Part shown: positions 1-8,211 of the stretch, in pieces
How the letters are laid out: every line of letters begins with the position of its first letter
Numbering within the stretch: the stretch's first letter is position 1
Notes under the pieces: generated by a model
Database searches by the model: none
Seen by the model: the letters and a program-made list of their open reading frames with translations, nothing else
Told to the model about the DNA's origin: nothing
Program-made: the position numbers and the translations under genes
Assembly (NCBI RefSeq): GCF_023078475.1
Contig: NZ_CP095741.1
Location: forward strand, 124,001 to 188,000
From: Luteibacter aegosomaticola
GTDB lineage: Bacteria > Pseudomonadota > Gammaproteobacteria > Xanthomonadales > Rhodanobacteraceae
Length of the DNA stretch: 64,000 bases
Direction: 5' to 3'

Positions 1-1930
1 GCTCTTCGAACGGCTTGAGCGTGACGAACACGATGCCGGCATTGGTGCTGTTGGTGAAGCCATTGATCGACAGGCCCGGGAACTGCACGGCGCTTTCGAC
101 GCCCGGATCCTTCAGCGCGATATCACCCATGCGGCGGATCACGCCTTCGGTACGGTCGAGCGAAGCGGCATCCGGCAGCTGCGCGAACGACACCAGGTAC
201 TGCTTATCCTGGGTCGGCACGAAGCCGGTCGGGGTCTTGGCGAAGCCGAGCACACCCAGGCTCACGAGGCCGGCGTACAGCACCAGCACCACGGCCGAGA
301 AGCGCAGGATCTTCTTCACGCCACCGACGTAACCGTCAGCCGCTTTTTCGAACGTGCGGTTGAACGGACGGAACAGCCAGCCGAGGCTGCGATCCATCCA
401 CACGGTGAGCTTGTCCTTCGGCTCGTCGCGGCCCTTCAGCAGGATCGCGGCCAGTGCTGGGGAAAGCGTGAGCGAGTTGAACGCCGAGATCACCGTCGAG
501 ATGGCGATGGTCAGGGCGAACTGGCGATAGAACTGGCCAGTGAGGCCGCTGATGAAAGCAGCCGGCACGAACACGGCGCAAAGCACGAGGGCCGTGGCCA
601 CGATCGGGCCGGTCACTTCGGTCATCGCCTGGCGCGTGGCCATCTTCGGATCGAGCCCGTGCTCGATGTGTCGCTCGACGTTTTCCACCACCACGATCGC
701 ATCGTCCACGACGATACCGATGGCGAGCACCAGGCCGAACAGGGAGAGCGCGTTCAGCGAGAAGCCCGCGACGTACATGATCGCGAACGTACCGATCAGC
801 GAGACCGGCACCGCGACGAGCGGGATGATCGAGGCGCGCCACGTCTGCAGGAACAGGATCACGACGAGCACGACCAGGATGATCGCTTCAAACAGCGTAT
901 GCACCACCGCTTCGATCGAACCGCGCACGAACACGGTGGGATCGTAGACGATCGAGTAATCGACGCCCTGCGGGAATTCCTTCTTCAGCGTAGCCATCTC
1001 GGCACGCACTTCGTCCGAGATCGCGATCGCGTTCGAACCCGGGCGCTGGAAGATGGGGATCGCGACGGCTTCCTTATTGTTCAGGAGGCTGCGCAGCGCG
1101 TAGTTGTTCGAACCGAGTTCCACGCGCGCGACATCGCGCAGGTGGGTGACAGATGCGCCATCGCTGCGAACGATGATGTTGGAGAAGTCATCTTCCGTGA
1201 TCAGGCGGCCGCGCGTGTTGATGTTCACCTGGAACGCGTTGCTGTTGGGGCCCGGGGGCGCGTTCAGCGCACCGGCCGCGACTTCGATGTTCTGCTCGCG
1301 GATCGCATTCACCACGTCACCGGTGGTGAGGTTGCGGATGGCCAGCTGCTCCGGGTTCATCCAGATGCGCATGCTGTACTCACCAGCGCCGAACAGCTGC
1401 ACGTCACCGACGCCATCCAGGCGGGCGAGCTGGTCCTTGATGTGCGTGCGTGCATAGTTCGACAGGTAGAGCATGTCGTAGCGGTTATCCGGCGACGTGA
1501 GATGCACGACCATGGTCAGGTCGGGCGAGCTCTTGGTCGTCGTCACGCCGAGGCGCTGCACTTCCTCCGGCAGACGCGGCTGCGCCTGCGCCACGCGGTT
1601 CTGCACCTGCACCTGGGCGTTATCCAGGTCGGTGCCGAGCGCGAAGGTGACGGTGAGCGTCATCGCGCCATCGCTGGTCGACTGCGAGGAGGTGTAGAGC
1701 ATGCCTTCCACGCCGTTGATCTGTTCTTCCAGCGGCGTGGCAACGGTTTCGGCGATGGTCTTGGGGTTGGCGCCGGGGTAGGTCGCCTTCACCACGACGG
1801 TGGGCGGCACCACTTCGGGGTATTCGCTGATCGGTAGCTTGAACACGGCGATACTACCCGCGATCAGGAAGAGCACCGATAGCACGCCCGCAAGGATCGG
1901 GCGTTCTACGAAGAATTGAGCGATTTTCAT
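1..1930 (-). CDS. RND efflux permease, AcrB/MexB type (3' part outside window)
   Basis: Inner-membrane proton/drug antiporter of a tripartite RND pump (HAE-1 family). The start is the ATG at 1928-1930, giving MKIAQFFVERPILAGVLSV, the classic first transmembrane helix of AcrB homologues. The reading frame stays open to base 1, about 643 codons of an expected 1,040, so the C-terminal third is missing from the window. Visible family blocks include the porter region and the stretch around LFGLVLAIGIVVDDAIVVVE, which holds the two transmembrane aspartates used for proton relay. It lies 8 bp after the adaptor gene and is surely co-transcribed with it. No outer-membrane channel gene is seen here; it may follow beyond the left edge or be supplied in trans. 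Substrates cannot be predicted from sequence alone; the promoter suggests induction by redox-active compounds. Confidence 0.95.
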   Translation of the reverse strand, partial: MKIAQFFVERPILAGVLSVLFLIAGSIAVFKLPISEYPEVVPPTVVVKATYPGANPKTIAETVATPLEEQINGVEGMLYTSSQSTSDGAMTLTVTFALGTDLDNAQVQVQNRVAQAQPRLPEEVQRLGVTTTKSSPDLTMVVHLTSPDNRYDMLYLSNYARTHIKDQLARLDGVGDVQLFGAGEYSMRIWMNPEQLAIRNLTTGDVVNAIREQNIEVAAGALNAPPGPNSNAFQVNINTRGRLITEDDFSNIIVRSDGASVTHLRDVARVELGSNNYALRSLLNNKEAVAIPIFQRPGSNAIAISDEVRAEMATLKKEFPQGVDYSIVYDPTVFVRGSIEAVVHTLFEAIILVVLVVILFLQTWRASIIPLVAVPVSLIGTFAIMYVAGFSLNALSLFGLVLAIGIVVDDAIVVVENVERHIEHGLDPKMATRQAMTEVTGPIVATALVLCAVFVPAAFISGLTGQFYRQFALTIAISTVISAFNSLTLSPALAAILLKGRDEPKDKLTVWMDRSLGWLFRPFNRTFEKAADGYVGGVKKILRFSAVVLVLYAGLVSLGVLGFAKTPTGFVPTQDKQYLVSFAQLPDAASLDRTEGVIRRMGDIALKDPGVESAVQFPGLSINGFTNSTNAGIVFVTLKPFEE

Positions 1931-1938
1931 GGGAGGAA

Positions 1939-3141
1939 TCAGTCCTTCGCCTGCGCGACGCTATCGACACCGGCCGGGCGGCTGGCGACGTTGCGCGCGC
2001 TATCGGGTACCAGGGAGGCCATGGCCACGCGCTTGGCGTTCACTTCCACGCCGGGGCGCACGTGCTGCAGGCCGTTCACGATCACGATGTCTTCGGCATT
2101 CAGGCCGCTATCGACGACACGCAAGCCGTCGACCAGCGCACCGGTGGACACGCGGCGGTATTCCACCTTCTTGTCCTTGCCGACGACGTAGACGAACTTG
2201 TTGCCGAGGTCGGTGCCGACGGCCTTGTCGTCGATGAGCGCACGCGGCTGGGCTTCGCCGCTACGCAGTTCGACGCGGGCGAAGAGGCCAGCGGTGAACG
2301 CGCCATCGGCGTTCGGGAACACGGCGCGGAGGCGGATCGTGCCAGCACCGGCCTTCACCTGGTTGTCGACGAAATCGATCTTGCCGATGTGCGGGTAGCC
2401 CTGTTCGTCAGCGAGGCCCATGTCGACTTCCGGCGCGTGGCCGTTCTGGCGGCGCAGGCGGTCGAGCTTGAGGAAGCTCTGCTCATCGACGTCGAAGTAC
2501 ACGTACATCGGGTCGGTGGTGACGACGCTGGTGAGGGTATCGGTCGGGGTGACGAGGTTGCCAGCGGTGATCTGCGCGTTGCTGACCTTGCCATCGACCG
2601 GGGCGCGCACCTCGGTGAACGAGAGATTGAGACGGGCGTTGTCGAGCGCGGCCTGCACCGACGCGACCTGTGCCTTGGCGCTGGCAGCGGCGGTGTCGAG
2701 GCGATCGGCCTCTTCCTGCGAGACGGCGTGCTGTGCGACGAGCTTGCTGCCGCGGGCGGCGTTGGCGTCGGCGTTCTTCGCTTCAGCCTTGGCCTGGGCC
2801 AGGTTCGCGGCGAGGCGGTCGCTCTCGGCGCGGTACGGGCGCGGGTCGATGGTGAAGAGCAGGTCGCCCTTCTTCACCACGGCGCCTTCGCGGAAGTGCA
2901 CCGAATCCACGTAGCCGCTGACGCGCGGGCGGATCTGGATCGTATCCACGGCCTGGATCCGGCCGGTGAAGGTATTGCTGTCGCTGACCGGGCGGAGCAG
3001 GACCTGGGCCACGGTCACCTCGGGGGTGGGCATGGCGTGGGCCGGTTCCGCGGCGTGGGTGCTGGTGGGCGAGCCCAGCCAGACGGCGGACGCGATGGCG
3101 ACGGCCAGGGCGGACGAACCGAACAGGATTTTCTTCTTCAT
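1939..3141 (-). CDS. RND efflux periplasmic adaptor (membrane fusion protein)
   Basis: A 400-residue membrane fusion protein that links the RND permease to an outer-membrane channel. It starts MKKKILFGSSALAVAIASAV, a signal peptide with cleavage expected after THA. Next come a beta-barrel/lipoyl half (SGYVDSVHFREGAVVKKGD), an alpha-helical hairpin rich in Ala, Glu and Lys, the second lipoyl half (VRAPVDGKVSNAQITAG) and C-terminal barrel and proximal domains. An in-frame ATG exists at 3210, but it lies upstream of the transcription start predicted from the SoxR-type promoter, so the ATG at 3141 is preferred. No clear Shine-Dalgarno precedes it. First gene of the pump operon, with the permease 8 bp downstream. 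Confidence 0.94.
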   Translation of the reverse strand: MKKKILFGSSALAVAIASAVWLGSPTSTHAAEPAHAMPTPEVTVAQVLLRPVSDSNTFTGRIQAVDTIQIRPRVSGYVDSVHFREGAVVKKGDLLFTIDPRPYRAESDRLAANLAQAKAEAKNADANAARGSKLVAQHAVSQEEADRLDTAAASAKAQVASVQAALDNARLNLSFTEVRAPVDGKVSNAQITAGNLVTPTDTLTSVVTTDPMYVYFDVDEQSFLKLDRLRRQNGHAPEVDMGLADEQGYPHIGKIDFVDNQVKAGAGTIRLRAVFPNADGAFTAGLFARVELRSGEAQPRALIDDKAVGTDLGNKFVYVVGKDKKVEYRRVSTGALVDGLRVVDSGLNAEDIVIVNGLQHVRPGVEVNAKRVAMASLVPDSARNVASRPAGVDSVAQAKD

Positions 3142-3195
3142 GGAGGGGGGTCCGATGAGTGTGTGTAGGGGAGCCGAAAGGGTTCGGGGCGGCGC

Positions 3196-3226
3196 AGGAT
3201 CCAACCTCAACGTTGGTTGAGGTCAA
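3196..3226 (-). promoter_or_regulatory. SoxR-box promoter of the RND operon
   Basis: Read leftward: -35 TTGACC (3221-3226), a 19-bp spacer and -10 GATCCT (3196-3201). The spacer region contains CCTCAA-cgttgg-TTGAGG (3205-3222), which has the same half-sites and 6-bp gap as the E. coli soxS SoxR operator as I recall it. The over-long 19-bp spacer is the hallmark of promoters activated by MerR-family proteins. The palindrome extends to 8-bp arms (3204-3223). Transcription would begin near 3189, about 48 nt before the adaptor ATG. No soxR gene is in the window. Confidence 0.8.
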
Positions 3227-3258
3227 GCCGGTCCGTCTCAGGAGGCGTAACCTAGGTC

Positions 3259-3289
3259 TTGCGCGTCAAGCGAAAAATGGGTCTACAAT
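3259..3289 (+). promoter_or_regulatory. putative promoter of the LysR gene
   Basis: TACAAT at 3284-3289 is a good -10 element. TTGCGC at 3259-3264 is a possible -35, but with a 19-bp spacer. Transcription would start near 3296, about 44 nt before the regulator's ATG. It lies back to back with the RND promoter, so the two genes share about 200 bp of control DNA. Confidence 0.4.
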
Positions 3290-3339
3290 CATTCCGGCTG
3301 TGACGCTCAGTCACGAATCAATCGAAACCGGAGTCGGCG

Positions 3340-4323
3340 ATGGAAGACTTTTCCGCTATCAGCGTGTTTGTCCGGGTGGTCGAAGCGAAGAGCTTTTCCG
3401 CTGCCGCCACGCACCTGGAAATGACCCCCTCGGGGGTAAGTCGCGCCATCTCCCGGCTGGAAGAAAGCCTGGGTGCGCGGCTGTTCTTCCGTTCGACGCG
3501 TTCGTTGCGTTTGACCGACGATGGCGGCGCGTTCTACGCGCGTTGCAAGGAGATTCTGGCGGATCTCACCGAGGCCACGGAGGCTCTGGGCTACGCCAAG
3601 ACCAAGCCGGCGGGCAAGTTGCGCGTGGCCGCGTCGTCAGCCGTGGGCCGGGCCGCGTTGATCCCGAACCTGGCGGAATTCGAGGCCCGTTACCCGGATA
3701 TCCGCCTCGAACTGACCATGTGCGACTTCCCCTTCGATCTGAATGAGGAAGGCTTCGATTGCGCGATCCGCATGGGCGAGCTGGCCGATTCCAGCCTCAT
3801 CGCGCGCAAGATCGGCCACTTCAGCAATGTGCTCTGTGCCTCCCCGGCGTATCTCGCCCGGCATGGCATGCCCAGCTCGATCGAGGACCTGAAGACCCAC
3901 CGTACGGTGAACTTCGTCCACCCGAACACCGGCAAGCCCTACCAGTGGCAGTTCGACTCCCCGAGCGGCCGCGTGTCGGTGGATGTCGATGCGCACATGA
4001 TGATCAACGACGGTGAGTCGGTGATCCAGGCGGCGATCGCTGGGCTCGGCATCATCCAGGCCCCCCACTGCCTGGCCGCCTGCGCCCTGCAGAAGGGCCT
4101 GCTCGAGATCATCATGACCGACACGATCTCGACCGGCTCCAACCTGTGGATCGTCTACCCGCAGAAGCGCCACCTCTCGGCCCGCGTGCAGGCCTTCATC
4201 GAGTGGACCAGCGAGCTGTTCCAGCGCACCAGCGACCCGCAGTGCCGCCTGGTCGAAATGCAGCAGGCCGAGCTCGAAGCGGCGCGCAAGAAGGCGCTGC
4301 CGGCCATGGCCGCGGTGGCCTGA
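3340..4323 (+). CDS. LysR-family transcriptional regulator
   Basis: A 327-residue LysR-type regulator. The N-terminal winged helix-turn-helix covers about residues 1-60, with the recognition region EMTPSGVSRAISRLEESLGA and the family signature LFFRSTRSLRLTDDG. A linker helix and an effector-binding domain of the periplasmic-binding-protein fold follow (about 90-300). GGAG sits 7 nt before the ATG. The gene is divergent from the RND pump operon, the usual place for a LysR regulator of its neighbour, so control of the pump is likely, but the SoxR box in the shared region suggests it is not the only regulator. The ligand is unknown. The C-terminus has an extra Ala/Glu-rich tail after residue 300. 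Confidence 0.92.
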   Translation: MEDFSAISVFVRVVEAKSFSAAATHLEMTPSGVSRAISRLEESLGARLFFRSTRSLRLTDDGGAFYARCKEILADLTEATEALGYAKTKPAGKLRVAASSAVGRAALIPNLAEFEARYPDIRLELTMCDFPFDLNEEGFDCAIRMGELADSSLIARKIGHFSNVLCASPAYLARHGMPSSIEDLKTHRTVNFVHPNTGKPYQWQFDSPSGRVSVDVDAHMMINDGESVIQAAIAGLGIIQAPHCLAACALQKGLLEIIMTDTISTGSNLWIVYPQKRHLSARVQAFIEWTSELFQRTSDPQCRLVEMQQAELEAARKKALPAMAAVA

Positions 4324-4413
4324 GGCCCTCGCTTCATAAATCTTCATTCGGATTTCAGGCATTTCATCAGGCCTGGCGTTGGACTGGGGGCTCCATGACA
4401 CGGAGCCCTCACC

Positions 4414-5532
4414 ATGCTGCGCCACCGCCTTGCCTGCCTCATCCTTGCCCTGACTGCGCCTGCGGCGTGGGCCGCCGCCTACGCGCCACCTAAACCCGGC
4501 CCCGATGGCTGGCCCACCGCCAGCGCCGCCACCCTCGGCTGGGACACGGCGCTACTGGATAGCCTGCCGGCGAAGATGGCCGACGGTACCTATAAGAAGA
4601 TCACCAGCGTGGTCGTGGCCGACCATGGCCGGCTGGTCTACGAGGGCTATTTCAACGGGGGCTCGGCCGAGGCGCTGAACGACGTCCGTTCGGCGACGAA
4701 GAGCCTCACCGCCATGTTGGTCGGCGCCGCGATCGCGCGCGGTGCCATCAAGGACGTCCACGCCCCCGTGTACGCCTTCTTCCCGGAAATGAAGCTGGAG
4801 AAGCCCGACCCGCGGCGCGCCGGGATCACCCTGGAAGACCTGCTCACGATGAGCTCGATCTGGGAGTGCGACGACGACAATCAGTTCTCCACCGGGAATG
4901 AGGAGCGGATGTACGTGTCCGAGCGCTGGCTGGGCTTCGCGTTGAACCTGCCGGTGCGTGGCTACGCGCCGTGGGTGCAGCGGCCAGCCGATTCGCCCTA
5001 TGGGCGTACGTTCTCGTACTGCACGGCCGGTGCCTTCGTCGCGGGCGCGGCTGTTGAGCGTGCGGTAAAAGAGCCGCTCGCTACGTTCGCGCGCGATGCG
5101 CTTGAACAACCCCTAGGCATCACCGAGTCCCACTGGAACGTCTCCAGCGAGGGAATCGGCATGGGTGGCGGGGGTACCCGTTACCGTTCGCGCGACCTGG
5201 CGAAGTTCGGCGAGCTGGCGCTCGACGGCGGCGCATGGAAGGGCAAGCAGGTGCTGCCCGCCGCGTGGGTGAAAGCGATGCTCTCGCCGCATGCCCAGGC
5301 CCGCGAAGAAGCGGAGTACGGATACCTGTGGTGGCGTTTCCACTTCGCGATCGATGGCGTCGATACGCCGGTGTGGGCGATGAGCGGCAACGGCGGTAAC
5401 TACGTATTCGTGGTGCCCTCGCGTGGCGTCGTGGCCGTCATCACCAGCCAGGCGTACAACGAGCGCTTCGCGCACCCTCAGTCGCAGGGTCTGTTCCGCG
5501 ACATCGTGCTCAAGGCCCTGCCCAAACCCTGA
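4414..5532 (+). CDS. secreted serine hydrolase, beta-lactamase/class C family
   Basis: A 372-residue protein of the beta-lactamase-like serine hydrolase family (PF00144: AmpC, esterases, D-aminopeptidases). An N-terminal signal peptide ends near Ala20 (LALTAPAAWAAA). The catalytic SxxK motif is Ser93-Ala-Thr-Lys96, and the second motif is the Tyr-Cys-Thr of TFSYCTAGAF. A GGAG box lies 9 nt before the ATG. The C-terminal MSGNGGNYVFV segment corresponds to the third active-site strand. The substrate cannot be assigned; esterase or peptidase activity is as likely as beta-lactam hydrolysis. The gene stands alone and faces the next gene tail to tail, with a REP palindrome between them. Confidence 0.88.
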   Translation: MLRHRLACLILALTAPAAWAAAYAPPKPGPDGWPTASAATLGWDTALLDSLPAKMADGTYKKITSVVVADHGRLVYEGYFNGGSAEALNDVRSATKSLTAMLVGAAIARGAIKDVHAPVYAFFPEMKLEKPDPRRAGITLEDLLTMSSIWECDDDNQFSTGNEERMYVSERWLGFALNLPVRGYAPWVQRPADSPYGRTFSYCTAGAFVAGAAVERAVKEPLATFARDALEQPLGITESHWNVSSEGIGMGGGGTRYRSRDLAKFGELALDGGAWKGKQVLPAAWVKAMLSPHAQAREEAEYGYLWWRFHFAIDGVDTPVWAMSGNGGNYVFVVPSRGVVAVITSQAYNERFAHPQSQGLFRDIVLKALPKP

Positions 5533-5538
5533 CCACCC

Positions 5539-5633
5539 GTAGGAGCCCACCCTGTGGGCGACGCCGTTCGCGAAAGAGCCACAGGGCCTGCGGCGTTATC
5601 GCGAAAGATGTCGCCCACAGGGTGGGCTCCTAC
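5539..5633. repeat. REP-type inverted repeat between convergent genes
   Basis: Two perfect 24-nt inverted arms, 5539-5562 (begins GTAGGAGCCCACCC) and 5610-5633 (ends GGTGGGCTCCTAC), flank 47 bp that itself holds imperfect repeats around GCGAAAGA. The GTAGGAGC head is typical of REP elements of Pseudomonas and Xanthomonadales. It sits between convergent genes and could fold into a bidirectional terminator. Its right edge supplies the TAG stop codon (5630-5632) of the leftward regulator gene. Confidence 0.85.
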
Positions 5634-7201
5634 AGGGGTGGGTCGCGCTTTTGGGGTTCGTGGCAGGGCAGGTCGGATGGGCACCACGATGCATCGAGCA
5701 CACGCTCGCGCTCGGCGCGCGTGCGCCGGTCGATGCTATCGATCACGTCCTGGAACCCCGGGTCGGCGGCGATCGTTGCGAACAGCGGCGAAGCACGCAG
5801 GTAACCCGTATCACGCCAGCCCATCGCCACGGCTTCTTCCAGCGCGGCGATGGCGCCACGGTGGTCGCCCGCGGCTTCCATCAGCCAGACCAGTTCGAAC
5901 CGGCTGGCCGGCCATGGGTTATCGACGAGCGCTTTGCGTGTATCCGCGATGCGCTGGGCAAGCGCATCGCCCGTGAGCGGCTGGCTGGCATGGAGGAGCA
6001 CCAGCGTGCCGGGCAATGAGGCATCCGGCCGCAAGGCGTGGGCTTCGGCAAAGGCGTTGGCCGCGGCGGCGTGGTCACCACGCCGCAACGCGAGCTCGCC
6101 ATCGAGCTGGGCAAGCTCGGGCCGCGCCGTATCACGCTGGCGGGCTTCGGCCACCGCCGCGCGCGCTTCATCGAAGCGACCGTGCGCGAACAGGTACGCA
6201 GGCCAGCCGAGGTTGCCGAACACGTTGTCCGGGGCCAGTTCGAAGATCCGCTTGTAACGCTGTCCCGCCTGCGTCACGAAGCCGAGCAACTCGTACTCGC
6301 GGGCAAGCTGTACTTCGCGATAGCGCACGCGGCCGGGATCGCCGCGCATATCGAGGTTGGCACGCATGGCATCCGCCAGCCGCCCTTGCTCCTGGTAGAG
6401 ATACGCCGCCGAGGAACGCGTGGCGTCATCATCGGGATCGAGCCGAACGGCGGCTTCGTACGCGGCGATGGCGCCGCCGATATCGCCGAGGCAATCGCGC
6501 GCGTAGCCGAGAGCCGACCAGGCGCGCGGATTGTCCGAGCCGACCGACACCGCGCGGCTTGCGATGCGCAACGCGTCGCGGGCGTCATCGGTGCTGCCGT
6601 TGTACAGGCAGGTACGCGCGGCGCGCGTGCGGCTGGCACCCACCAGGGCATCGACGTCGTCGGGCGCTTCATGCAAGGCCCGGTCATACAGCGCGAGCGC
6701 ACGTTCGTTGTTATCGCGCTGGCCTATGCGTGCATACCACTGTGCGCGATCGAGGATCTCCTGCTCGGCGCTTGTAACGGGCTTCTCTTCACGCGCAAGA
6801 AAGCTGGCGCCGAGCGCGGTCACCGCGAGCACGCTGACCGCTGCCAGTGCAGGCCATAGCGCCAGGCGCCGCCGGCCGGGCTCGACCAGATCAGGGATGA
6901 CGGGCGCACCCAGCTGGTAACCCCGGCTGCGCACGGTACGTATATAGCGGGGCGCGCGCGCATCGTCGCCCAGTGCCTGGCGAAGCAGCCGCACGCGCTG
7001 GGTAACCGTCTCCTCATTCACCACCGCGGGAGCCCACACGGCGGCAATCAACTCGTCGAAGGTCACGACGTGATCGCCGTGCTCGATCAGGCAGGCGAGC
7101 AAGCGGAAGCTGAGGCCCGCCACCTCCAGCCGCGTGCCGGCGCGTTCGACCGTCTGGTGGTCGAGGTCGATACGCAGGTCGAGAAGGCGATAGCGGGCCA
7201 C
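5630..7201 (-). CDS. CadC-like membrane regulator with TPR domain
   Basis: A 523-residue one-component regulator of ToxR/CadC architecture. Residues 1-95 form an OmpR-type winged helix (FDELIAAVWAPAVVNEETVT, then RYIRTVRSRGYQLG). One transmembrane helix lies near 110-132 (LALWPALAAVSVLAVTALGA), followed by a periplasmic part made of TPR-like repeats (for example DNPRAWSALGYARDCLGDIG). The DNA-binding domain would stay in the cytosol while the TPR part senses something outside. The start codon is GTG. It lies 14 bp after uppP on the same strand, so probably co-transcribed. The signal and targets are unknown. The REP element provides its stop codon, so the original C-terminus may have been altered. 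Confidence 0.85.
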   Translation of the reverse strand: MARYRLLDLRIDLDHQTVERAGTRLEVAGLSFRLLACLIEHGDHVVTFDELIAAVWAPAVVNEETVTQRVRLLRQALGDDARAPRYIRTVRSRGYQLGAPVIPDLVEPGRRRLALWPALAAVSVLAVTALGASFLAREEKPVTSAEQEILDRAQWYARIGQRDNNERALALYDRALHEAPDDVDALVGASRTRAARTCLYNGSTDDARDALRIASRAVSVGSDNPRAWSALGYARDCLGDIGGAIAAYEAAVRLDPDDDATRSSAAYLYQEQGRLADAMRANLDMRGDPGRVRYREVQLAREYELLGFVTQAGQRYKRIFELAPDNVFGNLGWPAYLFAHGRFDEARAAVAEARQRDTARPELAQLDGELALRRGDHAAAANAFAEAHALRPDASLPGTLVLLHASQPLTGDALAQRIADTRKALVDNPWPASRFELVWLMEAAGDHRGAIAALEEAVAMGWRDTGYLRASPLFATIAADPGFQDVIDSIDRRTRAERERVLDASWCPSDLPCHEPQKRDPPL

Positions 7202-7215
7202 GCGGCTAGCCTGGC

Positions 7216-8010
7216 TCAGACGCCCGCGGGGAGGAACAGCAGCAACGCGATGCCCAGCACGATGCGGTAGATCGCGAACGGCGTGAACTTATGCGAGCGG
7301 ATATAGCCGAGGAGCCACTTCACCGCGACGAAAGCCACGATCGTGGAAACCACGAATGCCACGGCCAGGCCGGTCCAGTCTTCGCCGGCCGCGCCGCCAT
7401 GCTGGAAGGTCTTCAGTAACTCGTAGCCGGTGGCGGCGTACATGGTGGGGATGCCGACCAGGAAGGCGAACTCGGTGGCCGCGGCGCGGTTGCTCGTACC
7501 GGCAAGCATGGCGATGAAGATGGTGGACGCCGAGCGCGAGGTGCCCGGGAAGATGCCGGCCACCATCTGTGCGAGGCCGACAAGGATAGCCACGCGCCAG
7601 GTAATCGCCGTGCGGTCGGGCCGCTTCGAAGCGATCTGCTCCGCCGCGATCATCCAGATGCCGCCGATGATGAGCGCCCACGCGATCGGCGTGATCGTCT
7701 CAGGCAGCTTGAAGCCCATCTTGGTCGCGATGAGGCCGAGCACGGCGGTAATCAGGAAGGCGACCGCGAGTTTGGCGATGTAATCGCGCGTCTCCGGGCG
7801 GCGCCAGTTCTGCACGAAGCTCCACAGCGTGCGCCAGTAGATGAAGGTGACCGCGAGGATCGCGCCGGCCTGGATGGCTACGTTGAAGAGATCGGAGCGT
7901 GCGCCTAGCCAGCGTTCGGCGATGAGCAGGTGGCCGGTGCTCGAGATGGGGAGGAATTCGGTGATTCCTTCGACGATACCGAGGAGGATGGCGCTGATCA
8001 GGTCGTTCAC
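7216..8010 (-). CDS. uppP: undecaprenyl-diphosphatase
   Basis: A 264-residue polytopic membrane protein that dephosphorylates undecaprenyl diphosphate to recycle the lipid carrier for peptidoglycan and O-antigen. Overproduction gives bacitracin resistance in E. coli (BacA). The family signatures are present: GIVEGITEFLPISSTGHL near the N-terminus (catalytic Glu and Ser) and GTSRSASTIFIAML with the conserved Arg in the second motif. The start is GTG at 8010. Length matches the family (about 265-275). The CadC-like regulator gene follows after 14 bp. Confidence 0.95.
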   Translation of the reverse strand: MNDLISAILLGIVEGITEFLPISSTGHLLIAERWLGARSDLFNVAIQAGAILAVTFIYWRTLWSFVQNWRRPETRDYIAKLAVAFLITAVLGLIATKMGFKLPETITPIAWALIIGGIWMIAAEQIASKRPDRTAITWRVAILVGLAQMVAGIFPGTSRSASTIFIAMLAGTSNRAAATEFAFLVGIPTMYAATGYELLKTFQHGGAAGEDWTGLAVAFVVSTIVAFVAVKWLLGYIRSHKFTPFAIYRIVLGIALLLFLPAGV

Positions 8011-8211
8011 GTGGCTTGGATTCCAGATGGGACGGCGGCATAGCTTAGCCCGACCTACATGACTGCCGTCATGCCGCGCCCCCTCGGGGCGCCGATACCT
8101 TCGACCGCGTCACGGGCGGGCCGTCGCGCCCCACCCATTCGCAAAAACTTTCACGACGACCGGCCGCGGCGCCAGGCCCGGCCCGCGCCGCCGCTATCCC
8201 CCGGCGTGCCG
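8011..8211. other. intergenic region between phosphoesterase gene and uppP
   Basis: About 200 bp that must contain the uppP promoter. A GC-rich hairpin (7-bp stem, 3-nt loop) is at 8076-8092 without a T-tract, so it is not a convincing intrinsic terminator. No convincing -35/-10 pair was found. Confidence 0.4.

Noticed and set aside
659..1837. Rightward 392-codon frame opposite the RND permease
   Set aside because: His/Asp/Arg-rich antisense frame; the leftward strand encodes a canonical AcrB-type protein.
8076..8092. Hairpin as intrinsic terminator before the phosphoesterase/uppP gap
   Set aside because: Only a 7-bp stem with no T-tract on either strand.
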